Assembly (NCBI RefSeq): GCF_937997405.1
Contig: NZ_CALKTL010000155.1
Location: 1 to 17,529, forward strand
Direction of reading: 5' to 3'
DNA from: an uncultured Campylobacter sp.
GTDB lineage: Bacteria; Campylobacterota; Campylobacteria; Campylobacterales; Campylobacteraceae
Length of the DNA stretch: 17,529 nt
Shown: positions 7,352 through 14,519 of the stretch, piece after piece
Layout of the letters: the number at the start of each line of letters is the position of its first letter
How positions within the stretch are numbered: the stretch's first letter is position 1
Translations under genes and position numbers: made by a program
Notes under the pieces: model-generated
Database searches by the model: none
Told to the model about the DNA's origin: nothing
The model's input: the letters and a program-made list of their open reading frames with translations, nothing else

Positions 7352-8458
7352 TTAAAATTTCACCTCAAATTCCGTCCAGTCCTCATTGCTATCGCACGAA
7401 ATTTTAAGCCCGAGCTCGTCGCAGTATTTTTTGGCGATAAAAAGCCCGATGCCAAAGCCGCCGTTGCGTTCGTCAAAGCGGGTGTAAAGCTCGAAAATAT
7501 GCGGCAGATTTTGCCGCGCGATGCCCGCGCCGCTGTTTTTGATGCGAAGCGAACGCTCGCGCAGGCTCACCTCGACGCAGCCGAGCTCATCACAATATTT
7601 TATCGCATTGCCAAGCAGATTGTCGATGATTTTTCGCAGCTTAAACTCATCCGCGCAAAAGGCTACCGGGCGCAGATCGGCGCTTAAGCTTATGCACTTT
7701 TGCTCCGCAGAGACGCAGAAATACTCGATACGACTTTGCAGCAGCTCGCCTAAATTTACCTCTCGCCCGCCGCCGCTTTTGTTTAAGCTTAGCGCGGTTA
7801 AGTCCTCAAAGAGCGCGTTTATCGTATTTGCGCCCGCCTTGATATTGCCTAGATATTTTTTCGGTTCGGTTTCAAAAAGCTCGATACTCATCAAAATCAC
7901 GCTAAGAGGCGTCTTTATCTCGTGCGTCGTGTCGCGGATGAAGCCGTCAAGAAACTCGATCTTTTCATAAAGCGGGCGCAGCGAAAGGCGGATGATAAAA
8001 TACGCGATCAGCAAAATAAGCGCCAAAACAAGTGCGCTCGCAGCTAAAATTTTAAGCTTCAGCGCCGCCAGCTTGCCCTCAAGCGCCTCAGTTTTGATCG
8101 CTACGTAGTACTCCGTGCCGTCCTTGGCGGTGAGATTAAACTGCTCGATCCTGCTGGCTCCCTCCATATACACGCGCGGCGCGTCATCCTTCGGCTCGAA
8201 ATCCCGAGCGATCTCATCGCTACTATTCAAATCCGCAGCGTATGCCTGCATAGCGTCGAAATCGCCCTCGTTTAGGCGCCCGCCGCGCGCTAGCTTAGTC
8301 TCTAAGCCGTGTTTGAAATCTCTGATCGCAAAGGCATCGCGATCCGCGATAAAAAACTTCTCCCGCTCGTAAAATATGCTGCTTACCAACGCCAAAAACA
8401 AGACGCTAGTAAGCGTATAGAGCAAAAAAATCGGTAGAATTTGACGCATTTTGGACAC
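7352..8458 (-). CDS. Sensor histidine kinase
   Basis: A membrane sensor that autophosphorylates and passes phosphate to the response regulator encoded just upstream. Order of parts: membrane helix 9-29, periplasmic sensing region about 31-133, second helix 134-157, H-box FIRDTTHEIKTPLS with His179, N-box IIDNLLGNAIKY (277-288), G1 NSGAGI (308-313, Asn where Asp is common), and G2 GFGIGL (334-339). There is no recognisable HAMP or PAS domain. I chose the GTG at 8458 because AGGAG (8465-8469) lies correctly before it; ATG at 8450 (residue 4) is the alternative. The regulator's stop codon (8468-8470) overlaps that ribosome site, so the two are translationally coupled. The stimulus is unknown; the neighbourhood hints at metals or envelope stress. 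Confidence 0.9.
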   Translation of the reverse strand: MSKMRQILPIFLLYTLTSVLFLALVSSIFYEREKFFIADRDAFAIRDFKHGLETKLARGGRLNEGDFDAMQAYAADLNSSDEIARDFEPKDDAPRVYMEGASRIEQFNLTAKDGTEYYVAIKTEALEGKLAALKLKILAASALVLALILLIAYFIIRLSLRPLYEKIEFLDGFIRDTTHEIKTPLSVILMSIELFETEPKKYLGNIKAGANTINALFEDLTALSLNKSGGGREVNLGELLQSRIEYFCVSAEQKCISLSADLRPVAFCADEFKLRKIIDNLLGNAIKYCDELGCVEVSLRERSLRIKNSGAGIARQNLPHIFELYTRFDERNGGFGIGLFIAKKYCDELGLKISCDSNEDWTEFEVKF

Positions 8459-8467
8459 GGCGCGCTC

Positions 8468-9130
8468 CTAGAGATATTTGTAGCCGAGCTTGGAAGCGTT
8501 TATGATGCGATCCTTGCCTAAAATTTTTCGCAGCTCCGCAATATAAACGCGCAGGCTAAGCTCGCTCGGACTCTCGTCGTAATCCCACAGCGCGGCGAAA
8601 ATTTCATCCTTACTAAGGAATTTATCGCGGTTTTTCAGAAGCAGAGCAAGAAGCCGCGCCTGCTTCTGCGGCATCGGCACGACTCTTCCGTCGCGATAAA
8701 GCGCGTGCTGAGCCATATCGAAGCTAAAGCTTCCGCCGATATTTTCGCGTCTGGTGGCGTTGTGGACGAAAGTGCGCTTTAGTAGATTATCCACGCGTAG
8801 GGCTAGCTCTTTTAGCTCAAAGGGCTTTTTGAGGTAGTCGTCGCAGCCGCTTCCAAAGCCGCTTTCGACGTCTTGCAGAGTGTTTAGCGACGTCGTGAAA
8901 ATGCACGGTGCTCCGCGCCCGGCCTCGCGCAGCTCGCGAAGCAGCGCAAAGCCGTTTCCGCCGATGATTTTGACGTCGAAGATCCACAGATCAAAGCTCT
9001 TTTCGTACGCTAAAGAGAGCGCCTCGTCGTAGCTTTTACTGCCGCTTACCTCGTGCCCCGCGCCGCGCATATAGGTGCACATCATATCTAGCAGCATCCC
9101 CTCGTCCTCGACGATCAAAACCCTTGCCAT
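8468..9130 (-). CDS. OmpR-family response regulator
   Basis: A two-domain transcription regulator of 220 residues. The receiver domain (1-118) has the acidic pair Glu8-Asp9, phosphoacceptor Asp52 (FDVK), Thr79/Thr80 and Lys102 (KKPF). The C-terminal winged helix (about 127-220) has the usual DNA-reading helix (LSLRVYIAELRKIL) and ends GYKYL. AAGGAGG precedes the ATG. Partner of the histidine kinase that follows. Its own promoter appears to sit at 9160-9165, with the near-palindrome GTGAAATTCCAC (9171-9182) just upstream, which could be an autoregulatory site. I cannot match it to a named Campylobacter regulator. Confidence 0.9.
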   Translation of the reverse strand: MARVLIVEDEGMLLDMMCTYMRGAGHEVSGSKSYDEALSLAYEKSFDLWIFDVKIIGGNGFALLRELREAGRGAPCIFTTSLNTLQDVESGFGSGCDDYLKKPFELKELALRVDNLLKRTFVHNATRRENIGGSFSFDMAQHALYRDGRVVPMPQKQARLLALLLKNRDKFLSKDEIFAALWDYDESPSELSLRVYIAELRKILGKDRIINASKLGYKYL

Positions 9131-9159
9131 AGCCCGCCTCCTTGCGTAGAATTTTTGAA

Positions 9160-9165
9160 ATTATA
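9160..9165 (-). promoter_or_regulatory. Probable -10 box of the response regulator-kinase operon
   Basis: TATAAT on the minus strand, 29 bases before the ATG, in the context CAGGGTATAATTTC. The near-palindrome GTGAAATTCCAC at 9171-9182 occupies the spacer to -35 area and is a candidate operator. Confidence 0.55.
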
Positions 9166-9419
9166 CCCTGTGAAATTCCACGTAAAATTTAATTGCGAAA
9201 TTTCACGGCAAATTTTATCGCAGCGAAACAACGCGTCTTAGCTTAAAAGTATGCTTACTAAATTTAGGCTTGTAAGATTGCTCGCCATTGCTCGCCTAGT
9301 ATTATTCGCGCGGCACGGCGTAAGAAACTAAAATTTTACGATATAAAATTTTCGCGCCGCATAAATTTCAAGCTAAAATTCCGCGTTCAAATTCTCGCGC
9401 CGTGTTTCGATAAAACGAA

Positions 9420-9442
9420 TTCCGCGCAAGTGCTGCGCGGAA
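9420..9442 (-). terminator. Rho-independent terminator of the DUF1104 gene
   Basis: Perfect nine-base-pair stem, TTCCGCGCA (9420-9428) and TGCGCGGAA (9434-9442) with a five-base loop. On the minus strand it is followed by TTCGTTTTATC. It lies 23 bases after the stop codon and isolates the gene from the two-component operon downstream. Confidence 0.75.
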
Positions 9443-9465
9443 CTACGTAGCTTGCGCGCGGGCGG

Positions 9466-9999
9466 CTATTGCTGCGTCATAGGACACGGAGCGGCGCCTG
9501 CGTTTTGATTGCACGGCATCTCGCCTCTTGGCGGCATTGCCGGACCCGCGCCGTCGCCCATTCCTTTATGCGGCATATGACCGCACTCTCCCGGAGCAGC
9601 CTGCGATCTATGCGGACCAAACCCGTGAGCGGGCCTTTTAAATTTGCCGAAATTACCGCGATCCTTAAGCTCGATATCCAGCCTATCCGCCTGCTCGACG
9701 CTTAGCTTGCCCGCCTGAGCGTTATAGTTTTTTCTAAACTCGTCTAGGAATTTCTCGCGATCCTCGACGCTCATAGCGTCCAGCTTCTTTTTAAACTCCG
9801 TCTTAAATCCGCGCTTGAGATCCCTTGCCTGCGCTCTTAGCTCGCCCGCGCGTTTATCGATCTCAAACGCCGCTTCGCTTAAGCTCTTGGCGTCCGCGCT
9901 AGCGACTGCGGCATTGATCTGCTCGGGAGTACTATTTTGAAAATCTGCGGCGAACAGCACGCCCGCGACTAAAACACTTGCTAAAACAATATTTTTCAT
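9466..9999 (-). CDS. DUF1104-like periplasmic protein with a His/Met/Cys-rich tail
   Basis: A 177-residue exported protein. A signal peptide (1-17, ending LFA) is followed by ADFQNSTPEQINA, the opening typical of Campylobacter DUF1104 proteins. A helical, highly charged core (about 40-112) recalls the general build of Spy/CpxP periplasmic chaperones. The tail (about 122-177) is rich in Gly, Pro, His, Met and Cys: His125, His130, Cys139, His141, Met142, His144, Met147, Met155, Met161, Cys163, Cys172, Met174. Such a tail suggests binding of copper or another soft metal, but this is inference. It has its own promoter, a good AAAGGAG site and its own terminator. It lies between sodC and a two-component system and may be one of that system's targets. 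Confidence 0.75.
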   Translation of the reverse strand: MKNIVLASVLVAGVLFAADFQNSTPEQINAAVASADAKSLSEAAFEIDKRAGELRAQARDLKRGFKTEFKKKLDAMSVEDREKFLDEFRKNYNAQAGKLSVEQADRLDIELKDRGNFGKFKRPAHGFGPHRSQAAPGECGHMPHKGMGDGAGPAMPPRGEMPCNQNAGAAPCPMTQQ

Positions 10000-10026
10000 T
10001 CTCTCTCCTTTGTGAAAGTTGGCATA

Positions 10027-10032
10027 ATTATA
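10027..10032 (-). promoter_or_regulatory. Probable -10 box of the DUF1104 gene
   Basis: TATAAT on the minus strand, in TTTTTCCTATAATTATG, 28 bases before the ATG. The ribosome site AAAGGAG is at 10005-10011. Confidence 0.55.
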
Positions 10033-10267
10033 GGAAAAAGCCGTGAAGAAAAAGTTAAGTAAAGCCGTACCGTCAAAATAGCTCGGCGTCGTAAATTTAG
10101 AGCCTTGATTTAAATTTGGAAAATTTTGCGCCGCTGCGGCAAAAACAGAGCGTAATGCGCGTAAATGGAGTTAAATTTTAAAATTTTAAGCGGGAGGGGG
10201 ATGCTGCGCGGCGCGTACATTTAACACAAAATTTCGCGCTGCATAAGTTGTATCAAAAGCCCGCCGT

Positions 10268-10383
10268 GCGTAAATTTAACGGCAGAGCGGGCGTATCTCG
10301 ACACTGCGGACGGCGAAATTTCGTCGCGTAAATTTAACCGCAGAGCGGACATACTTAGAAATTGCGGATGATTAAATTTCATC
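10268..10383. repeat. 58-base tandem repeat downstream of sodC
   Basis: Two adjacent copies, 10268-10325 and 10326-10383, both begin GCGTAAATTTAAC. By my alignment 45 of 58 positions agree. Each ends in a partly self-complementary segment around an AAATTT core; the second copy forms the sodC 3' hairpin. Confidence 0.7.
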
Positions 10384-10388
10384 CGCAA
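10362..10388 (-). terminator. Probable sodC terminator hairpin
   Basis: TTGCGGATG (10362-10370) and CATCCGCAA (10380-10388) form a nine-base-pair stem with a nine-base AT loop, six bases after the sodC stop. The following bases on the minus strand are TTTCTAAG, a poor T tract. Confidence 0.5.
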
Positions 10389-10394
10389 CGAAGC

Positions 10395-10940
10395 TTATTT
10401 TATAACGCCGCAGACCATTCTAGCGCCGCCGCCGCCGAGCGGCTTCGGATGGTCGCTGTGGTTATCGCCGCCTACGTGAACCATTAGCGAGTGGCCCTTT
10501 AGCTCATCTAAGCTCTTGATTTTCGGAGCTAGCACCGGATAGACCGCATTGCCCTCGGCATCCACGAAAAGTGCAGGCAGATCGCCCTTGTGACCGCTAT
10601 CGTCCCAAGCAAACGAATGCTTTTTGGTATCGCTCGGATCCCAGTGGCCGCCAGCTTTCATGCCTAAGCCCTTCTCGGTCGCGCCGCAGTCGGCGTTTTG
10701 ATGCACGTGAAAGCCGTGCACGCCGCTAGTAAGACCCTTTAAATTCGGGAAAAACGCCACGCCGTAGTTCGTCTCGACCGCTACGACCTCGCCGACGGTT
10801 ACGTTGCCCTTCTCGCCTAGTTGCTCCATCGCAATGACGAGGTGCTTGCCGGTCTTAGGGTCGAAATTTTGCATATCGCCGTGCTCGTGAGCGATTAAGG
10901 CGCTTGCGACTAAAATTGATGAAATTAGAAATTTCTTCAT
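10395..10940 (-). CDS. sodC: Periplasmic Cu/Zn superoxide dismutase
   Basis: Converts superoxide to hydrogen peroxide and oxygen in the periplasm. A signal peptide (1-17, ending LIA) is followed by HEH. Metal ligands are visible: copper His78 and His80 (GFHVHQNADC), bridging His99 (GGHWDP), zinc His108, His117 and Asp120 (HKGDLP), and copper His155 (MVHVGGDNHSD). Cys85 and Cys177 can form the conserved disulfide and Arg174 is the active-site arginine (GGGGARMVCGVI). At 181 residues it has the usual length. AAAGGA precedes the ATG, and a TAGAAT box lies in the 66-base gap after modB, so it probably has its own promoter. Confidence 0.96.
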   Translation of the reverse strand: MKKFLISSILVASALIAHEHGDMQNFDPKTGKHLVIAMEQLGEKGNVTVGEVVAVETNYGVAFFPNLKGLTSGVHGFHVHQNADCGATEKGLGMKAGGHWDPSDTKKHSFAWDDSGHKGDLPALFVDAEGNAVYPVLAPKIKSLDELKGHSLMVHVGGDNHSDHPKPLGGGGARMVCGVIK

Positions 10941-10971
10941 GATAAATCCTTTAAAATAAAATGCGTTTGCA

Positions 10972-10977
10972 ATTCTA
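10972..10977 (-). promoter_or_regulatory. Probable -10 box of sodC
   Basis: TAGAAT on the minus strand, in a run TATTTTTTTGATAGAAT, 31 bases before the sodC ATG. T-rich sequence upstream of -10 is normal for Campylobacter promoters. Confidence 0.5.
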
Positions 10978-11006
10978 TCAAAAAAATACTTAAAAAATAA
11001 TTTTTT

Positions 11007-11675
11007 TCAATTAGAGAAATTTCGCTTTTTATCCAAAAGATTTATCGCATAAAATAAAATCAAGCTGAAAATCACGAGCAAAAGGCTTAAAATCAGCGCC
11101 CGCTCGTTCTCTCCGTCATACACGGCATTGTAGATCGCAAGGCCTAACGTGTCGGTTTTACCCACGATATTTCCGCCCAGCATCAGCGTGATGCCCACTT
11201 CGCCAAGCCCGCGCGAAAGCGCTAAAATAAGCGCGGAGCCTAGCGTTTTAAGCGAGCTTGGAAGGATTACGAAGAGGAAAATTTGAGCTCTGTTTTTGCC
11301 CAAAATTTGCGCGGCTTCGATTAGGCTTTTCGGAAAGAGCTCAAAGCTCGCACACACCGGCTTTACAAACAGCGGCAGCCCCACCAAAAATGCGGCGATT
11401 ACCAATGAAGAAAAGTTAAAAACGATGTCTAAATTCAACGCAGAGCCGATAAATCCGCTCTTCCCGAAGATGTAAAGAAGCAAAAATCCCGTCGCGATCG
11501 GCGGGAAGATGAGCGGAAAAATCACTAAAATTTCGACGATCTTTTTAAATTTAGCTTTGCTGAAAGCTAAAAAATACGCAATTGCTAGCCCTATTGAAAT
11601 CAGCAGCAAAAAGCTGCAAAACAGGGCTTTCGCGCTTAGTATCAGAGGATGCGCGATCCAAGCGACGTCGCTCAT
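11007..11675 (-). CDS. modB: ModB-type molybdate ABC transporter permease
   Basis: Inner-membrane channel for molybdate or tungstate. 222 residues with five or six membrane helices (about 13-33, 46-70, 88-110, 137-160, 192-212). The cytoplasmic coupling loop for the ATPase is clear: EAAQILGKNRAQIFLFVILP (120-139), followed by SRGLGEVG (about 154-161), which is typical of ModB/TupB permeases. It overlaps modA by four bases (ATGA, 11672-11675), so the two are made together. No gene for the ATPase ModC follows: sodC begins 66 bases later. Confidence 0.85.
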   Translation of the reverse strand: MSDVAWIAHPLILSAKALFCSFLLLISIGLAIAYFLAFSKAKFKKIVEILVIFPLIFPPIATGFLLLYIFGKSGFIGSALNLDIVFNFSSLVIAAFLVGLPLFVKPVCASFELFPKSLIEAAQILGKNRAQIFLFVILPSSLKTLGSALILALSRGLGEVGITLMLGGNIVGKTDTLGLAIYNAVYDGENERALILSLLLVIFSLILFYAINLLDKKRNFSN

Positions 11676-12373
11676 TTAAGACCGAATTTTAAAAAAATCT
11701 CTTTTGAGCGGTCCGATTTAAACTCCTCCATCACCTTTTCACAAAGCGCCTCATCGCCGCACGCGCTAAGCCTTGCGATGCCGATGTATGCGGGGCTGTA
11801 GAGGCTCTCGTCGATGTAGATGATCGAGCCGAACTCATCTTTTTTGGCGACCGCTTCGGTGCTGTTGATAAAGCCCGCCTGCACCTCGCCGTTGATGACG
11901 TAAGCGACCACCTGCGGCACGCCCGCGACGGCTAAAATTTTATCTTTTACCCCATCCATCTTGGCGTTTTGTAAAAACTCGTTCGTTTTGATACCGTAAA
12001 TCGCCTTTTTAGGATCTGGCATCGCGATTTTATCGAATTTTGCAATCTCTGAGACATCGTTTATTTTGATATTTTTCGGCGTCACCAAAACAAGCGTGCC
12101 GCGCCCGACGCGTTCAAATTTAGTGATATTTAGATCGCTTTTTTTCAAAAACGCCTCGTCGCCCACGATGAATGAAATTTTATTCTCGCGCGATTGAATG
12201 ACGAGCTGGCCGAGATTTGCGAACGATCCCGCCACGTCCATGCCCTCTTTTTTCAAATTTTCGATCACGGCCGAGACGGGCTTTTTGTATCCGCCGCCGG
12301 CCGCGAGTATCAGCTGATCCGCGCAGAACGAAACGCTTGCCGCAAGCGCTAAAATAAATGCAATTTTTTTCAT
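11672..12373 (-). CDS. modA: ModA-like periplasmic molybdate/oxyanion-binding protein
   Basis: Captures molybdate (or tungstate) in the periplasm for the ModB permease. 233 residues, with a signal peptide (1-17) followed by ADQLILAAGGGYKKPV. Features fitting the family: FANLGQLV (51-58), GDEAFL (71-76), LVLVTPKN (94-101), MPDPKKAIYGIK (118-129), and PQVVAYVINGEVQAGFINST (153-172), the usual hinge and ligand segment. The AAGGA site is well spaced. The promoter region carries a 14-base palindrome just upstream of the -10. The ligand cannot be settled by eye; molybdenum is favoured by the neighbour modD. Confidence 0.8.
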   Translation of the reverse strand: MKKIAFILALAASVSFCADQLILAAGGGYKKPVSAVIENLKKEGMDVAGSFANLGQLVIQSRENKISFIVGDEAFLKKSDLNITKFERVGRGTLVLVTPKNIKINDVSEIAKFDKIAMPDPKKAIYGIKTNEFLQNAKMDGVKDKILAVAGVPQVVAYVINGEVQAGFINSTEAVAKKDEFGSIIYIDESLYSPAYIGIARLSACGDEALCEKVMEEFKSDRSKEIFLKFGLK

Positions 12374-12408
12374 GAAAATCCTTTTTTGAAATTTTAAGAA
12401 TTTTACAA

Positions 12409-12414
12409 AATATA
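12409..12414 (-). promoter_or_regulatory. Probable -10 box of modAB
   Basis: TATATT on the minus strand in AAGAGTATATTTTG, 35 bases before the modA ATG. Confidence 0.45.
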
Positions 12415-12419
12415 CTCTT

Positions 12420-12433
12420 ATTTATTAATAAAT
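12420..12433. promoter_or_regulatory. 14-base palindrome upstream of modA, candidate operator
   Basis: ATTTATTAATAAAT is a perfect palindrome five bases upstream of the modA -10 box, covering the spacer/-35 area. A repressor such as a ModE-type molybdate sensor could act here; the sequence is not the E. coli ModE box, so the regulator is a guess. Confidence 0.4.
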
Positions 12434-12488
12434 TGCGTTTTTATGCCCTGTTTTAGACTTCTGCGTCTTAAAATTTAAAATTTAATAT

Positions 12489-13340
12489 TTAGATAAGCTC
12501 TATCTTTCCGCCTAGATCGCACACGCCCTGATTCCAAACCGCGGAGCTTACGAGCACGTCCGCGCCGGTAGCTGCAAACTCGGCGCAGTTATTTTTATTT
12601 ATGCCGCCCGCAGCGCAAATTTTAATCTGCGGCGCCGTTTCATCTCGCTTCAAAACGCAGGCTCTAAGCTCGCCAGGGCTCATCTTATCGCACATTATCG
12701 CATCAGGCGCGTATTTTAAGAGCTCGCTAAATTCGCGCTCGCTCGCCACTTCGATCATGATCTTTCGCTCGGGCGCGCGCTCTTTAAATTTAGCGATCTG
12801 CGCGCAAAACTCGCTAAAGCTTGCAAACGCGCGGATGTGGTTTGAAAAAAACAGGACGCTATCGTGCAGCCCCAGGCGGTGCATCGTCCCGCCGCCCGCA
12901 ATCAGCGCATTTACGCAAAGCTCCTTCGCAAAAGGAAAGCTCTTGCGCGTCGCACCCAGCACGCAGCGCGGATTAGCCTCTCGCATCAGCGCAACCATCT
13001 CGTGCGCGTAGGTCGAAATTTTGCAGGAGTACTCAAACACGATCTGAACGATCTTCCAAGCTTTATGCAGGCTCTCGAAGCTCCCCTGCGCGCTAAAAAT
13101 TTCATCCCCCGCGCAAAATGCGCTTCCCTCGCGCGCTAGCCGCTGGATCTCGCAACCAAAGCGCGCCGCCACCTCGCGCGCAATCTGCCCGCCGCTAAAG
13201 ATCAGATCCTGCCTCGTTACGATCGAAAGCCGCGCGGGCGCGCCCAAATCCACGCAGCCGCACAAAAGCTCGGTCGTAAGATCCAAAAACGCACCGTCGC
13301 TAGCGATAAGATCGTCGATTTTACTCTGCGAAATAAACAT
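12489..13340 (-). CDS. modD: ModD, NadC-like molybdenum-associated protein
   Basis: A 283-residue member of the ModD family, related to the quinolinate phosphoribosyltransferase NadC and found in molybdenum transport operons; its reaction is not established. Family signs are GAFLDLTTELL (16-26), a Gln/Gly-rich FSGGQIAREV, LHKAWKIVQIVFEYSCKIST (91-110, where active NadC has the R-T-R substrate region), LGATRKSFPFAKEL (128-141), GGGTMHRLGLHDSVL (149-163) and the C-terminal AAGGINKNN barrel strand. It starts two bases after the nitroreductase stop, so the two are translationally coupled. A weak hairpin follows near 12455-12470. NadC itself is less likely because of the mod neighbours. Confidence 0.85.
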   Translation of the reverse strand: MFISQSKIDDLIASDGAFLDLTTELLCGCVDLGAPARLSIVTRQDLIFSGGQIAREVAARFGCEIQRLAREGSAFCAGDEIFSAQGSFESLHKAWKIVQIVFEYSCKISTYAHEMVALMREANPRCVLGATRKSFPFAKELCVNALIAGGGTMHRLGLHDSVLFFSNHIRAFASFSEFCAQIAKFKERAPERKIMIEVASEREFSELLKYAPDAIMCDKMSPGELRACVLKRDETAPQIKICAAGGINKNNCAEFAATGADVLVSSAVWNQGVCDLGGKIELI

Positions 13341-13342
13341 CT

Positions 13343-13840
13343 CTAGCCTACGAAGTGAATTTTAGCGGGCTCAAAGCGCGAGTGCGCCTTTGTGACGCGA
13401 GACGGAAAGCCCAAAGGCATAATGCAAAAAGCTTCCAAATGTCCCGGTAGATCCAAAATTTCTCTTACGCGCTCCATCGCGTAAATATCGGGTGCTACGC
13501 CCAGCCACGTGGTGCCAAGCCCCAAATGGTGCGCCGCCAGCCAAAGATTTTCTGCCGCACAAGCGCAGTCGTAGCGAGCGTAGGGCTGGAATTTTAAGCC
13601 GCTTTTGCGCGTGCAAACTACGATCGCAAGCGGCGCATCCTTCGTGCAGCCGCCGTAGGTGCCTACGCTGCTAAGTAGCGTAAGCGCGGTGCGATCGCGC
13701 ACTACGTAAAATTCCCATGAGCGCTGGTTGCCCGCGCTAGGGGCTTGCATCGCGGCTTTTAGCACGAGCTCGATCTGATCGTCGCTCGGCATTTTTTCGG
13801 TAAAATTCCGCACGCTCGTGCGTGTAAAAATTTCATTCAT
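13343..13840 (-). CDS. Nitroreductase-family flavoprotein
   Basis: A compact FMN-dependent oxidoreductase of 165 residues, using NAD(P)H on unknown acceptors. Family motifs: RTSVRNFTEK (7-16, phosphate-binding Arg-Ser-Arg), AAMQAPSAGNQRSWEF (29-44), ARYDCACAAENLWLAAHHLGLGTTWLG (88-114) and MPLGFPS (146-152). The length fits the short subgroup of the family. AAAGGAG at 13846-13852 sets the start. It is the first gene of a two-gene unit with modD and follows a strong leader hairpin. Why a nitroreductase should be coupled to modD is unclear; a redox role in cofactor metabolism is possible but unproven. Confidence 0.85.
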   Translation of the reverse strand: MNEIFTRTSVRNFTEKMPSDDQIELVLKAAMQAPSAGNQRSWEFYVVRDRTALTLLSSVGTYGGCTKDAPLAIVVCTRKSGLKFQPYARYDCACAAENLWLAAHHLGLGTTWLGVAPDIYAMERVREILDLPGHLEAFCIMPLGFPSRVTKAHSRFEPAKIHFVG

Positions 13841-14519
13841 CGCTGCTCCTTTAAATTAAATTTCTAAATTCCGCTTTTTGCGAGCGGTAAAAAATGGAAT
13901 TTAGAAGTAGGCTTGCCGCTGCGTTTGCTTGAGCCTTGCTTACGCTTTACGCTTATTTAGGCGCTGCGCGGCGGCCAATGCGCGCTAATTTGGTTTTGCT
14001 TGCCTGAGCGCACCTCTTTTTGCATCAAAAAGCGCGCAAAACTGCGATAAAATTTTACCGCGCTGCTGCGAAAATCCGCCGCAAAGAACATCCGCTCAAA
14101 CTCAGCTTGCTTAAATTTCGCTCACGAGCAAGCTCACGACCCGCTTATTTAAATTTTTAATCCTAGACCGCCATCTGGCGCTTGTTAAAACGGCACACCG
14201 TATGCATTGATATACACGCATAGCTCGCGCGGTCCTTAAATTTCATCTCGCACGCGTGCCTGCGTCGAGCTTTACGGATAAAATTTTATCCTTCACGGAG
14301 AACGAAATTTCACCTTCGCGCCGAGTAAATTTTATCTTCGTCGATGGGTAAAATTTCGCTTTTGCCGCTTTTGAATTTTAACCGCACGCACGCCGCAAAG
14401 CATCGGCCGCGCCGTACCGTACGCAAAGCGTGCTCGGATCACAAGCTCAAAATATCTAAATTTAACCGCCAAGCCCGATCCGGCAGAGCCGCACGCCGAA
14501 ACGCTATGAAATTTAAGCG
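13841..14519. other. 679-base gap between tcdA and the nitroreductase gene
   Basis: No gene is supported in any frame. Notable items: the leader hairpin at 13862-13906, the 16-base palindrome GGATAAAATTTTATCC at 14276-14291, a small palindrome CGCCATCTGGCG near 14170, and GCCTGAGCGCAC near 14005, which also occurs in reverse orientation near 310. The rest is mixed GC-rich and AAATTT-rich spacer. Both flanking genes read leftward, so this gap should hold the nitroreductase-modD promoter. Confidence 0.5.
13862..13906 (-). promoter_or_regulatory. Leader hairpin before the nitroreductase-modD operon
   Basis: Outer arms TTCTAAATTCC (13862-13872) and GGAATTTAGAA (13896-13906) are exact complements of 11 bases. 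Inside, CCGC (13871-13874) and GCGG (13884-13887) give an alternative GC stem that competes for the two Cs. In the minus-strand transcript the structure ends nine bases before the AAAGGAG ribosome site. It could be a switch, an operator or a stability element. Confidence 0.5.

Larger units (their letters stand above)
9131..9465. other. Spacer between the DUF1104 gene and the response regulator
   Basis: No gene is seen. It contains the response regulator promoter near its left end, the DUF1104 terminator near its right end and many AAATTT hexamers between, including GAAATTTC and AAAATTTT forms. Confidence 0.5.
10000..10394. other. Spacer between sodC and the DUF1104 gene
   Basis: No gene is seen. 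It contains the DUF1104 promoter, a 58-base tandem repeat and the probable sodC terminator, each listed separately. The middle part is AAATTT-rich (for example AAATTTTAAAATTTTAA near 10173). Confidence 0.5.

Noticed and set aside
7259..7687. Plus-strand open frame opposite the histidine kinase
   Set aside because: It overlaps the kinase N- and G-boxes on the other strand and has no family resemblance.
12601..13139. Plus-strand open frames opposite modD
   Set aside because: modD motifs on the minus strand are clear; these frames have shadow-like composition.
12489..13340. NadC (quinolinate phosphoribosyltransferase)
   Set aside because: Same fold, but the LHKAWK segment and mod context fit ModD better.
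300..14012. GCCTGAGCGCAC shared in reverse orientation between about 310 and about 14005 as a dispersed repeat
   Set aside because: Only about 12 bases match and the flanks soon diverge; this could be chance in GC-rich spacers.
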